From Sclerurus mexicanus (Eukaryota; Chordata; Aves; Passeriformes; Furnariidae), in contig VWZF01001862.1 in the NCBI GenBank assembly GCA_013396755.1, forward strand, positions 1,222,784-1,286,783: a stretch of DNA of 64,000 nt, written 5' to 3'. The first letter of the stretch is position 1, and every line of letters begins with the position of its first letter. A program made the translations under genes and the position numbers. The notes beneath the pieces are model-generated. The model was not told the origin of the DNA and did no database searches. It was given only the letters and a program-made list of their open reading frames with translations. Positions 50,001 through 60,998 of the stretch are shown here, piece after piece.

Positions 50001-50865
50001 AGGGACTTCCCAGCTGCACGCACTTCACATCTGGTGAGACCCAAGCGAGTGCATGGCTGTCTCTGCCCATATGTGTAGATATATCAAATGTAAACATGAA
50101 TTCAGTTAATTTTCACGTGTTTCTTACAGCTTCCACTGTGTCTCTGGAGGCCTCTCACAGCACTCCTCCTTCTTGATCTTCCTGGGAAAGCCTGGATTTA
50201 TAACAACTTTGACTGTTCCTTGGATTCATATTGAAGTGTCAGAAGTGGGGCAGTGGATTCATCACAGTATCAAGGAGAGAGGGGAGCCAGGCTGGGGGGA
50301 AGATTTGGCCTCATCAATCTATGTTGCCATCTTAATGTATCAGCCACTGCCACAGAGAACAGGGGGCCAGACTGATGGAAAAGGAAGGCTCCTTTAAAGA
50401 AATCCCCAGGAGGTCATAAAATGTCTCTTAAATTGAAAGGAGGGACTTACTTGTCAGTCAGTACTTTCCTGCTCACAGTGTCCCTGGCAGGGCTTTCTTA
50501 GATGAGTACATGCCTAAATACAGTAGCTGGGATGGGAAGTGATTTGATGCTTGCTCTTTTAACCAGAACCAAGGAAGAGGAAAATATCAATGCTTTCTCA
50601 TACGTGTACTCAATGCACATGTTGTGACTATTTATATTTTTTTTTTCCTGTGAGTATTTGGGGTCCATTTAAAGCAGCAGCACAGTGTGCTACCAGTGCA
50701 GCATGCAGGCAGTGAAATGTCAGGGGAGGAAAGCAAGGTGGGGAAAAGCTCCTTTGCTTTGTACATGCATCTCTGAGTGCCAGCAGGGTCTGGGGTGCCC
50801 TGCTCTGTGCCAGGGTGTGGTGCTGTGCTGGGGTGGTGGCCACAGGACCAAGCTCTCCTTCCTGT
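47091..50865. other. Noncoding unique sequence
   Basis: No gene recognised. The longest open run in the window, 143 codons on the minus strand at 48370-48801, is here. It begins at a TTG, has no domain, and its length is what chance predicts. An acceptor-like 'tgtttttcatttcag' precedes 48230, but the frame after it closes within 25 codons. 49700-50080 is open in overlapping frames on both strands. Ten T lie at 50637-50646. Confidence 0.65.
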
Positions 50866-50968
50866 GCGCGGGCGGGCTGGGACAATGGCCTGACCTGGCC
50901 GGTGAATCAGAGCTCAGACTCGCCCTGCAATCAGCTCCACAGCGCTCGGAAACGAGCCACCTGCCCCG
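50866..50968. promoter_or_regulatory. Small CpG cluster
   Basis: Nine CpG dinucleotides fall within about 100 bases ('gtgcgcgggcggg', 'ggccgg', 'actcgcc', 'agcgctcgg', 'aacgagc', 'cccgc') in a window that is otherwise strongly CpG-depleted. It is too short for a classic CpG island. It might mark a minor promoter or enhancer kept unmethylated in the germ line, or simply be a GC-rich accident. Confidence 0.3.
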
Positions 50969-52386
50969 CTTCCTCTCATTTAACAGGTTTATTTTTAAGT
51001 GGAAAAGGCTATGAGCTTTGTTCCTTTTTTCTCAGGGACTTCGTGTCCTTTAGACATCCCTGAAGGCTGCGGTGTGGATACAAGCAGCGTCAGGGACCCT
51101 CCTTTGGGGACCACGTCCTGGTATCATCACCAGGAACCAAAGCTGAGTCTATTCATGGGAACCAAACTACTGGGCAGCTTGGCAGAACCTCTTGAGGCTC
51201 TCTGAGCTTCCTTCTGCTGTGTTCCCAAAGACAACAGCAGAAACTGTTACTAACCAAAAAAAACAGGTCCTGGCTCTGCTGAGCCTGTGTTGTCCACACC
51301 TGCATCTGGTGACTGGCACAAAATAGTCTATCTCAGATACTGCAAATCTGATTTCCAGGAGTATTCCTTCATAAATCAGCTCTGGATACATCAAGGCAGT
51401 CTATTGTAGCAGATGCTTCTTTTCCATATTTTGAAGGATTGTGTTGTGTTTGTGCTCCTCTATTCAGCAATTTCTCAGTCTCCCTCTTACACTTTATTTC
51501 TCTGTGGGAAGACAGATTGATCCAAGTCCTGCCTGGGTGCTGCAGGTCTGGATCTGGATCCCAAGTGAAACGTCTATGGGGTGATGATGTTCCTGGGACC
51601 TGAACTGGTTTCTGTGGCACAGCACCATACTGTGTAGATGTGCTGGTTTCCTCATATGTCTGTCTTGAGGATCTCCAGCACATCTTCACATCTTTGCCTT
51701 ACATGGTATAGGCATGCCTGTGTTTGCAAAGCACCAGTAATTAATAAATGTATTCCTTTGTTTCCTACTTAATTAAGATCCTTTCTTTGAGCAGTTCAAG
51801 GTCTATCCATGCTTACAGTCTGCTCCTTTTATTCTACTCCTCTCTCTATATATACACTAATTTGAAGCACCAATTTAGCTACTTTAACACCTATTTATCC
51901 ATGTGTTTCAACTTGCTTGCCCATCTTCTTTTTTTTCAGGTTGGAATAGCTTCTGCGAGGTGGTTCTTTAACTCTCACTGAACTTTTGCCAAATAAGTAG
52001 TGCTCTCAGAGAGGAATGTCAAGTGCTTAACAACAATCAGTTTTAGTCAGAGAGAGAAAAAATAGCACACCATGTGTCAGAACAAAACCTGTCTGTGTGG
52101 TGTTCGGGTAGCTTTTAACCAAAGCTCCACTTAAGGGTTGTGTACATTATACCTCTTTCTGTGGGGAAGGGGAGGGAAAGGGGACTCTCCCAAAGCTGGA
52201 AAAGATGCACACCTCTTCATTGCACCTCTACAATGGCGTGCACGTAGGTAATTGGAGAGAACGGGACTTAGCTGCACGTTCATTTTTACATGGTTATCAC
52301 TGTTTGCAAAGCTCTGCAGATGCAAAAGTAAAAGCAGGCTAGACTGACCCTAAAATAGCAAGTCTTGACAATTCTGTGATCATGGA
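50969..52386. other. Noncoding unique sequence
   Basis: No gene recognised. A polypyrimidine-AG 'cttcttttttttcag' ends at about 51939, but the sequence after it does not hold a long open frame. A 106-codon minus-strand frame at 51369-51689 has no domain. No repeats identified before the CR1 tail. Confidence 0.6.
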
Positions 52387-52595
52387 CTCATAGAATCATT
52401 TGGGTTTAAAGGGACCTGAAGATCTTCTTGTTCCAACCCCACTGACATGGGCAGGGACACCTTCCACTAGACTAGGTTGTTCAAAGCTCTATCCAGCCTG
52501 GCCTTGAACAGTTCCAGGGATGGGGCATCCAAGTTCTTGGATTTTCTGGGCAACTTGTTCCAATGTCTCACCACCCTCACAGTAAAGAGTTACCT
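52387..52595 (-). mobile_element. CR1 LINE 3' fragment (best preserved)
   Basis: The plus strand gives the reverse complement of an avian CR1 3' end in full order: 'tcatagaatcatttgggttt' with the terminal octamer, 'aaagggacctgaagatcttc', 'gttccaaccccactgacatg', 'ggcagggacaccttccacta', 'gactaggttgttcaaagctc', 'tatccagcctggccttgaac', 'agttccagggatggggcatc' and 'ctcaccaccctcacagtaaa'. It is the least diverged repeat in the window. The match weakens abruptly past about 52595. Scattered CR1-like words resume near 52690-52740, so an internal insertion or rapid decay may hide more of the element. No reverse-transcriptase coding remains. Confidence 0.95.
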
Positions 52596-55500
52596 ATCTC
52601 CTGTACTAAAATCTTGGTGGTTTTTTAGACATCTCAATCCTCTTACAAGGCCTGCAGTTCTCACTGATGAACAAGCCAGAGGACTGTGGCACCCATCTAA
52701 ACTCAACAAATGTACCCTGTACTTTTAGTCCTTCCTCTCTTCACCTTGTTTTTAAATATCCCTGCAAATCCTTACTTCAGACATTTTTCATAAAGAAACT
52801 AGCAATATTAATGTAAATCATGTAAATAAGGCATCATTACACAAGGGTAATGTCTGACAATATTCATTGATATTTCTAGATATAATAGTTTATTTCTCTG
52901 TTCTTGAATAATTTTTTTCTTTTTGGACTTTACTCTTTCTTTCCTTTCTAATGTTTGTCTTCTCCCAGCTGATGAATGTCGGTTTCTACTCTGTTTCTTA
53001 CATAACTTGAACCATCTTGGCTTTTCTCATTAACTTCCTTATTAGCATAAGCACCACCACCTGTACTATTCATCACATGAGCAGCAGCATGATGCTGGGA
53101 GCTGGGTATGTTAGATAACCCATCCTTCCCCTTGAACTAAATGCCAGGATGGAAAGATTTTGCAAGTTCAGCTTTCAGGACAGGGTTTGGCTCTTTCTCT
53201 TCAGTTATTTGGCAGGAGTGCAATAAAAAAATAACTAAGAAAACATCTCTTAAGAGGATGACATATAGATAAGACTGAAGTCTGGTTCATCTTGCACAGG
53301 GCAAGCAGCAGTGAGAACAAGCAGGACTGGAGCCATCTTATTGGTAAAACTGGGTGGAGTTAAATTAAAAGAGGAGTCTTTTATTCAAAGTCATGCAATT
53401 TATTACAGCACTGTAGATTCTTCAGAATAATACAATATGTTACTGTAATAGTAGCCAGGAAAATACCTTGATGTTTTAAAGCAGGATGCAGTTCATTCTG
53501 TTTTTTGAGTGATAAACAATACAGACTGCACTGAAAAACTATACAAATGCATTATTTCAGCTAGCACAGCAAAACATTTCAGATATAAATTAAAAATAAC
53601 TGCAGTCTTGTGGTCCTTGTCAGTTATTTATAAGCCTCTTGAAATATTTCCTTATCTGCCTTTCTCATAAGAAATTAGGCAATTAGAGTATACATCTGAA
53701 ACCAGAGTACATCAAATAGTGAATCATTATGGCATCGTTACATGGGAAGTAGTAACAAGGGGAAGGCCAAAAGAAAACCCAAAGGTTTTTCAGTTTCAGG
53801 AAATCTATTTTTAAATTAAATAAAAGCCTTAAGTTTAACGTAATTTTGAGGAAAAGGCAGCTGCACAATGAAGAGGTACTTGCATTCTGAAATTCAACTT
53901 CAAGCTATTCAGGATATTTCTAAACAGGAAAGAAATAATTGCCATGTCATTGAACTAGTCATGAATCTTTGTATAGAGGAATCTTTCATTAGAGAGAAAG
54001 AGAAATGTAGTCTGGAAGTCCACTGATTCAGGAGTTTCTGAAAGAGAGGGAAAACAGGAAATGTTTCATTTAGGTGTGAATAGGTAGCATCAATGTATAT
54101 GCATTCTTTAGTAACTTCTACTTTAATTGCATAGTATATGTATACTCAGTATTTTATTTATGTGTCTACGAAAATACATTGCTGTATACTGCATCATAAG
54201 AAAGTCTTTTGAGACCAATATAGCTGGAATTACAGGTGTTGTATTTTTATCTTGGTTTGGGTTTTTTTCCCAGTTTAGATATTGACTTAAGCTCTTCTGA
54301 TTCAGAAGCATCATTTCAAGACATTTCACGTATTTGTTTGTTTGGTTTTTTCCCCAGTGTGAAAATTCAAGCTTTCTTTAAGAAGCACTGCATTCCTCAC
54401 AAATGAGATCAGACATTGAAAATGTGTTCAGCTCTCCTGGAAATCAAAAGGAGGAAGGATCAGCAAGTCTCAGACTTGGTCCTGGTTTGGCAATATTAAG
54501 GTAACATTTTTTGACATTGTCTATAGAAACCTGGTAAGGTCTGCAGAGCGTGGCTCCCAAGAGAGCATCCAACAGATGCAGATAAAACGAACCACTGGTC
54601 TTCAGGAAAGGAGTTATTGATGTCCTATTATGCTTGTGCTCTATAAAAGATGAAATCAGAAAACTGATGCCCACACTTGCCAAAAATTGCAGGCTGATCA
54701 CTCCAGGCAGGACTGATGGCTTTGATTGCTGAACTCTTCACACAGTCCTCTCCTTGGGCTGCACTGCTGTTCATCAGAGCAATGGGCCATCATACCTGGG
54801 AAATTTTCTGTCATTTAAAAAGGGAAAAACTGTCCTTTTTGCTTTTCAGTTCAATTATTTCTTCTTTTAAATAATTTGTGTCAAAGCAGGACAAATTGGG
54901 TAGAAAAGACACTATTTGAACAGACTCAGATTTGCTCAAACCTAGTGACTTTTTCAGGGACACCTCTGTATCATGTACCTAGTACTGGTTAGTCCTAAGA
55001 ACGTGATTATCCTTGAGCACGTACTTGAGCATCAACCTGAAGAATGAGACTTGGGAACCTAATATTTTTTTCCAGACCTCAAATGTTCTGGAAGGCAATA
55101 AATGGCTAAGTTTTCATTTTGCGAAGGATGAGGATACTCTATAAGGCAGTTATCGTAGTTCAAGAGATGTCATTCTTGATTTGAGAAATGACAGGGCTGA
55201 GAACTGAAAATTTGGGGTAAATGGAGTATAAGGTCACCAGGTCTACATGAAATACAGCTGAATAATATATAGGTAATAATAACAGCTGGCAGTGACGTGC
55301 CACTGTTCACAAAGGGCATGCTGTAGCAAATTGAGTCAAGAAAAGGCAATCCTTGGTGTTACCCTGAAAGAAATTTTAAAATCAATTTTAGAATGTTCAT
55401 CTTGAGTTTAGAATAAAACATGCTTACTTTTATTAAGGATGTGAACATTTTAGCATCAGTATTTAGCATACTCTTTGTATGGACTCACACCATTTACAAA

Positions 55501-55749
55501 TATGGCGAGAAACTTCTCACCGTCCTATTGGGAACTGAAGGCAAAAGAGATGCTGAGCAAGAGGACCAGTAGTTTATTTTCCAGTTTAGAAGTACCAGAG
55601 TAGTGGTATTTATTTCTGTTCTTGTGCTGTGCCTGCTTTAAAGTCTTTTTCTCTCAATAGATGCATCAGCTTCACTGTGTTTGCTGTATGAAAAGGTCTG
55701 TCATGAATTTAAGTGGATAATAGTAGCTTGCACATTTTAAGGGCCTGAG
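52596..55749. other. Noncoding, AT-rich unique sequence
   Basis: No gene recognised. Words at 52690-52790 may be a decayed continuation of the CR1 to the left. From 52840 to 54340 the DNA is very AT-rich and stop-dense in all frames. Two minus-strand AATAAA hexamers at 53380-53385 and 53399-53404 could be read as a transcript 3' end, but such hexamers are frequent by chance here. The 85-codon minus-strand frame at 54444-54701 has no ATG start and no known domain. Confidence 0.6.
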
Positions 55750-55930
55750 AGAAAATGAGGATCCATTATGCAAGGTGCTGTCTAAACATGTAGCCAGTAC
55801 TTACCATCTGAGTAAATAAAATAGGAACAGAGAAGTTCAGTGACGTGCAAGAAACCACGAGAAGAAGCAACAAACTGGAGTCTGTCCAGCTGCTCTGGCA
55901 TCTAGTCCATTGCCTTTTCCACTGGATATT
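55750..55930 (+). repeat. MIR/CORE-SINE relic (amniote type)
   Basis: The segment matches the body of an amniote MIR-type SINE in order: 'gcaaggtgctgtctaaaca', 'ttaccatctgagtaaataaa', 'ggaacagagaagttcagtga' followed by 'cgtgcaagaaacc' for the 'cttgcccaaggtc' block, then 'ctggcatctagtccattgcc' and 'ttttccactgga' for the 3' region that normally reads 'cccagtccagtgctctatcc-actgga'. The element is old and non-autonomous, with no coding capacity. A donor-like minus-strand 'ggtaagtac' at 55797-55805 lies inside it. Confidence 0.75.
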
Positions 55931-57639
55931 GCTGTACTGACATCTTGGGCTGTGCAAAAAAGTATTGGATGATATATACCAAATGGGAGGCTTATCACAG
56001 TTATCTCTACGATGTCTGGCACCAGACGGATTTAAAAAACAGACATCAAATTATAAAGGCATAGCCGTATCCTGAGTCTGTTCAATGCAGTAATGTAAAA
56101 CTGCTTGATTATTGTCAATGAAATCCTCATGCTGCTACTCATCTCCACCTGTCTCAAAATACATTGAGATCAGTGCCTAGATTTATTTCTTGCTCTCAGT
56201 CTCAGGTGTAGCAATTAAAGAAATGTTCTGTATTGCTGAGAACGCCAGATGTGTGCAGTGGAGCATCCTATACTGACAAACATTTTGCTTGTAATAGTTC
56301 CTTTGGGTACCACTTTGGCGTCTGGTTTTATTTTTCTGTTTATACTTTATTTTTCCGTTCTATGGCACTGTTTCCTTGATGGGTTTTTTCAGTTTTTTCC
56401 CTTGGAGAATGGTTTGGGATAGCATGGATTATGGTACAGTGGCATTAAGAACTGTTTCTATTTTCAGTTTTTTAAGGTGGTTTGAAGCCCTTCCTTTGAA
56501 TGCCCCTCTGTGGATCACTCTGATGTCTTCCTGGGCCTTCCTGATGTCTTCTTGATGTCCCTTGATGTCTTAACACACATATGACAAGGTTTCTTCAGGA
56601 GCAAGGTGAAAGGAGCAAGGCTTTTTAGCCACAGAAGTCGTAAACCTTCTTTCACCTGCATTCTGGAGGCGGTGGAGACCTAGAGAGTGGCAGGTGACTT
56701 TCACTCCAAGTCTGCATTTGTAGATTTTCTCCTTCAATCTAACTTTCAGCTGGTTCTTCACTGCCAAGTGAAGCAAGATGCCGAGTTGCAATCTCGATGC
56801 TGGAATTCAGCAGCAGGCATATACTAATGACTTAGAGAAATCTGATCTATTTTTCTCCAGGATATTTTATAACAAATTGACAGTGCCATGATGGATATGA
56901 CTAGCTGAGAATATCCACAGACTATGTTTATTCCTATAAGCAGGGCCTAAAGTATTTCCTGACCTCTGCAAGTGATTATATTTACTTCCTAAAGCACAGA
57001 ATTTGACTACTTTGGCTGCAGTATGAGCAGTTTTCAATGTCAGTGTGGTGAGTGCTATTTCTTCAAAATAATACAGGCAGTGAAAAAACAGATCTTCACA
57101 CACTTATTATTTATGAGGAATGTCAGGTGTATCATGATACCATGACCAATGGTATCAGGGTCTAATATGGGAACTCCTTATCTTGCCAAAACCTCATTTA
57201 TTTAGTTTTTTGAACAACGGTTCAGGTAAAACCACGATAAGCAAAAGATTAAAGCCCTGTCAGATAAAAAGCAGTGCTGTACTATTTCAACTATCCTAGT
57301 TTTCAAAAGAGAATGAAATATGCAGTAATTCATGCAGGCAACATAAATATTGAATAACCATTGCAATGGATTGCATAAATAGATACACAAGATGAATAAA
57401 AACACATTTGATTTAGTCCTCTGCTGATGGTGCCAGCAGATTACAAGGACTAACCTGTCTACTGCAATGTTACCCATCAAATAGCTATAATTCAAATCTT
57501 TCCCTTTTTTTTTCCCCCTCTCAGAAAAACAACATAGTCATGATAAATAACAGCCTTTAAATCATTTTGTTTCTCTGGAGACTGATCCTGATCTTACCTA
57601 TCTAATTTCATGCACATGAATATTCCCATTGATTAAGGT
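55931..57639. other. Noncoding unique sequence with a short degenerate repeat
   Basis: No gene recognised. At 56521-56569 the 7-mer 'tgatgtc' occurs four times (56521, 56542, 56553, 56563) within 'ctt'-rich spacers, a degenerate short tandem. The rest is AT-leaning unique DNA with short unconvincing open frames. Confidence 0.65.
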
Positions 57640-57790
57640 AAGAAAGTTTTTCACATCCATAAATCATTGTGGGATTTGGAGCCACAAAGCGTCAAATTAA
57701 TTCCTGACCTCCCTCGGCTACCTGTGCATCCACTTGGCCTGCCTGACACCACATGATATAAACTGGGCATAAATTTGGTGTGAGAACTCT
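57640..57790. promoter_or_regulatory. Candidate conserved noncoding block
   Basis: Repeat-free sequence with 'gtcaaattaattcctgac' (a homeodomain-type TTAATT core) near 57691, a CACATG E-box near 57751, and no open frame. The call rests on texture alone and is weak. Confidence 0.2.
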
Positions 57791-58564
57791 TGAAGAACAA
57801 ATAGGAGCCAGGCTCTGGCCGATGGTCTGTTGAGATGATGTCCGATGCTGTCCTCTCTCCTCCTGTCTCGTAGGGATGAGCAGTTCAAGGGTGGAAGTTA
57901 ACGGGCATTCCTAACCATGCACGGCATCCTACTCCTTAATGCTGACACAAGCAGAGTGTTTCCAAGGAGACAGCTCAAAATAAAGTAAATTATTTGAGAG
58001 ATATTCATGTTAAAAAGTACTATGGAGTTCATCTTTACTGAAAACTCCTGTGACCAATTACCTGGCTATGAATTGGGGCTCCAAGATGTGGCAGATAGGA
58101 TCTATTTCCCTCTTCACCTGTGTGTGGTCAGAAGACCAAACTCCTTTTTCCTGGGTCACACTTGCAGTTATCTGAGTACTGCAGAGCCCCTGCATTCCTG
58201 CCCTCGCTCCTGGAGGCCCCTGGTTCCTCCTTGTGCCAACCCCTGGCAGTAACATCTCCCACAGGCTGGGGATAAGCATGAGTGATGTCAGCAGGAGGCT
58301 TCTCATTCGGTTGTTGTGGATCCAGGGTGGTGCAGTGTGCCTCAGGTCCCAAACCCTTGAGGCCGCAGTTTGTTATCCCCACTCTGCATTTCAGAAATTA
58401 TAAATCAAGCCTTCTGCTTTGTTTCCTCCACCTCCAGTGGCTTTTCAGATTACATCTAGTGGAAGAAATGCCCATGAGCGCTGGCATTAGGGGTGTGCCT
58501 CTAGGAAATATATTACCTGAATTAAAATGTGCTAATTCAGAAATGCCTTTCCCACCTTTTTGTT
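57791..58564. other. Noncoding unique sequence
   Basis: No gene recognised. The 58050-58400 interval is GC-richer and open in frames on both strands (81-97 codons), without domains or splice support. Confidence 0.6.
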
Positions 58565-58960
58565 GCACTTGTTAGGGAAAAATGCTCCGCTTTAACCTCC
58601 AGCTAACTATTACCTGACAGTTCTGAAGCTGCGCTCTGAATTAATCTGCTCCAAAAGCCAGCGGAGATGACTTATGTTTGGCTGCCTCATGGGAAAGCAG
58701 GGCGATGAAAAGCCTTAGCAAAACTTTGACAACCAACTTGGAATGTTTGGCCAACTTATGCACAGCTGCTGCTGAATGGAGAATGCAAGCAAGATGCCAG
58801 AGACAAGAGGGGATCAACGGGAAAGGCAGCTTTGGTACCTGCACTGGGCATTTTACTTTCAGGAAAGGAGAGGAAATATGCTGAATTACCTGTAGGAGGT
58901 GTGCCTGCTTTTTCTAATAGATGCACATGCTTAATTAATTCCTAACCAGTCAGATCCTGT
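58565..58960. promoter_or_regulatory. Candidate conserved noncoding block
   Basis: Repeat-free sequence with a perfect 8-bp palindrome 'ttggccaa' at 58747-58754 (an NFI-type pair of half-sites without the usual spacer), 'tctgaattaatctgctcc' near 58636 with overlapping homeodomain cores, and 'gcttaattaattcc' near 58929. Short open frames on both strands overlap it but look accidental. Regulatory role is inferred from motif mix only. Confidence 0.3.
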
Positions 58961-60895
58961 ACCAATGTGTGCTGGAATTCCCTCTGCGGTCAGCAGAGAT
59001 ACACCCATACACAGCACCTTAATTTGATTGATTACATCCCACCCATTTAAACATGCCTTAAAGACTTGTTTGCAGAGCTGAACTAAAATACCTCTGCCCC
59101 CTCCAATTCCCGATTTGAGGTGATAATGGCTCCTCATAAATCCTGGATATGATAGCACCAGCATGACCCATCACTTCATTACACCAGAGCTCTGTAGTGC
59201 ACTGAGGAGTTTATCTGGTCAGAATGGATCTGGTCCAGGAACAAATAAAGGAGTTAAGAATTTGATTATTTCTGGGCCAATTCTGTATGAATTACAGCTT
59301 CTCAATTTTCCTGATGTCAGCTAGTTTTACTTGTTCTATTTTCCCTACCCACACAGGAGGTGAAGTATCTGGCTAGCAGAGACATCTTGATGAGCTGCTG
59401 TTGTCAGGAGAGCCAACATGAAATTTGGATCAGGCTGGGATGAAATGTACCATATTCAGTATCATTTAGGCTGCATGTCTGCACTGCTTTAGACATGAGT
59501 GAGAAGGGAAAAGAATTATTCCTTCTATTTTATTTAATATTTCAAACATTTACTTTTCATTATTTCCTAATGATTTCAAAGATAGCTCTTATTTCTTGGT
59601 CTTGCTCTAGCCTGTTTAGTCTGATGTTATAGATCATCTGTTTATTTCTTCCAGGGCATTATATTTTCCATGTATTTACTGAATGGTTTATATTTGCCTA
59701 ATGCACATCTTTCCAAAAGACATTCAGACTTAATTCAATGATTGCTGGAATTTCCTATGTTTTCCAAAACATTAAAAATTACATCAGTGTGCCTTGAGCC
59801 TCCCCTTGCAAAATTCCTGTGCAAGTTCTGCAGACTTGATGGGCTTAGCAGACACGACTCTTGCAGGTACTCACTGAGGTTTTAAAGTATTTAATTGGTC
59901 TTGAATGTAACGTGTAACACTGAGGACTGAGGTATTTACTGATCCCTTTTGTCTGTTCTGCACATTTAAATTGTCATTTCCAGGTAGGCTGACACTTGCA
60001 TAGAGGAATTGTGAACTGTGGTGGTTTTCAGCAGAAAAGGAGACGTTGCTAAGGGGAACTGGTGGGTGTACGTCCTTAGCTGCAGTGACACCTCCTCAGT
60101 TACAGCTTTTGGCACCTCTCTTTAGTCTACGCCTGTTCTGAAGTTTAGAGGAAGCAAAAAATCTCATTCCACAGAAATGCTCTTAACCTTTTGCAAAATT
60201 TTTGTGTACTTATCAAATTTTCATTGGAGTTTTTTTTTTTTCCGTTCAAGCTTCCATTTGGTTGGGAAGTACTTCTGCAGAGCCTTGTGGAAATGTTAGC
60301 TGGGCATTTTGTCATGCTCCCTCCCAGGTGACTGCCTGCCTGGTCCCAGCATTCCTGAACCTCTTGGATGTGCATAGTCCTGTGTTGCAAACTTGGAATG
60401 GGTGAAAAGTCAATTTCCTTGTTTATTTAATTTAGCTTCAAATTCTTACCATAATGGGGAGTTAAATCCTTTTCACTGAGTTAAGGATCAACATAGAATT
60501 TTCACTGGTATCGGTTACCACTAGTGGCTAAGTACCAGGTGACATCTTCAGCACTTCACACAGAAATTATGACAAATTTCTCCTATTTCGGAAAACTGAT
60601 AGAAAACAATCATAAGGGTTCACGCTCTGGAGGCTGACTAAGACATGAAGGGCATAGTGTGAACTCTCACTGCAGACTGCAGTCTGGACCTCCTTTGCCT
60701 GACCTCTGTTACACCACAGAGTTTTTGGCTCACGGAACAGGATTTTAGAGCCAGATATTGAGAATAACCTGGGGGGAAATTATTACCCAGCTCCACAGTG
60801 CATTTTGAGGTGTTATGGTGCTGTTGTCCAGAGGTGGAAATATGTAGACCCCATTCCTGCCCCTCTGCTCTTGCTGCCACTGATGGGGATGGGGA
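58961..60895. other. Noncoding unique sequence
   Basis: No gene recognised. Twelve T lie at 60230-60241, followed by a 67-codon frame running to 60405 that looks accidental. 59500-59780 is very AT-rich. No repeat recognised until the CR1 tail at the right end. Confidence 0.65.
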
Positions 60896-60998
60896 TCATA
60901 GACTCATTATGGCTGGAAAAGACTTCCAAGATCAGAGTGTCCAACCTTTTGATTGAGTCCATCAAAACAAGTCATTGCCCTAAGAAACTGTGCTGTTA
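60896..60998 (-). mobile_element. CR1 LINE 3' terminal fragment
   Basis: The plus strand shows the reverse complement of a CR1 3' end: 'tcatagactcattatggctg' with a decayed terminal octamer, then 'gaaaagacttccaagatcag', 'agtgtccaaccttttgattg' and a faint 'catcaaaacaagtcattgcc' block corresponding to the 'cacc-tgcccactaaacca' region. Only about 100 bases remain. It is more diverged than the copy at 52.4 kb. Confidence 0.8.

Noticed and set aside
54444..54701. 85-codon minus-strand frame upstream of possible poly-A signals at 53380-53404
   Set aside because: Starts at GTG with no domain. About eighty AATAAA hexamers are expected by chance over both strands of the window, so the pair is not evidence for a transcript end.
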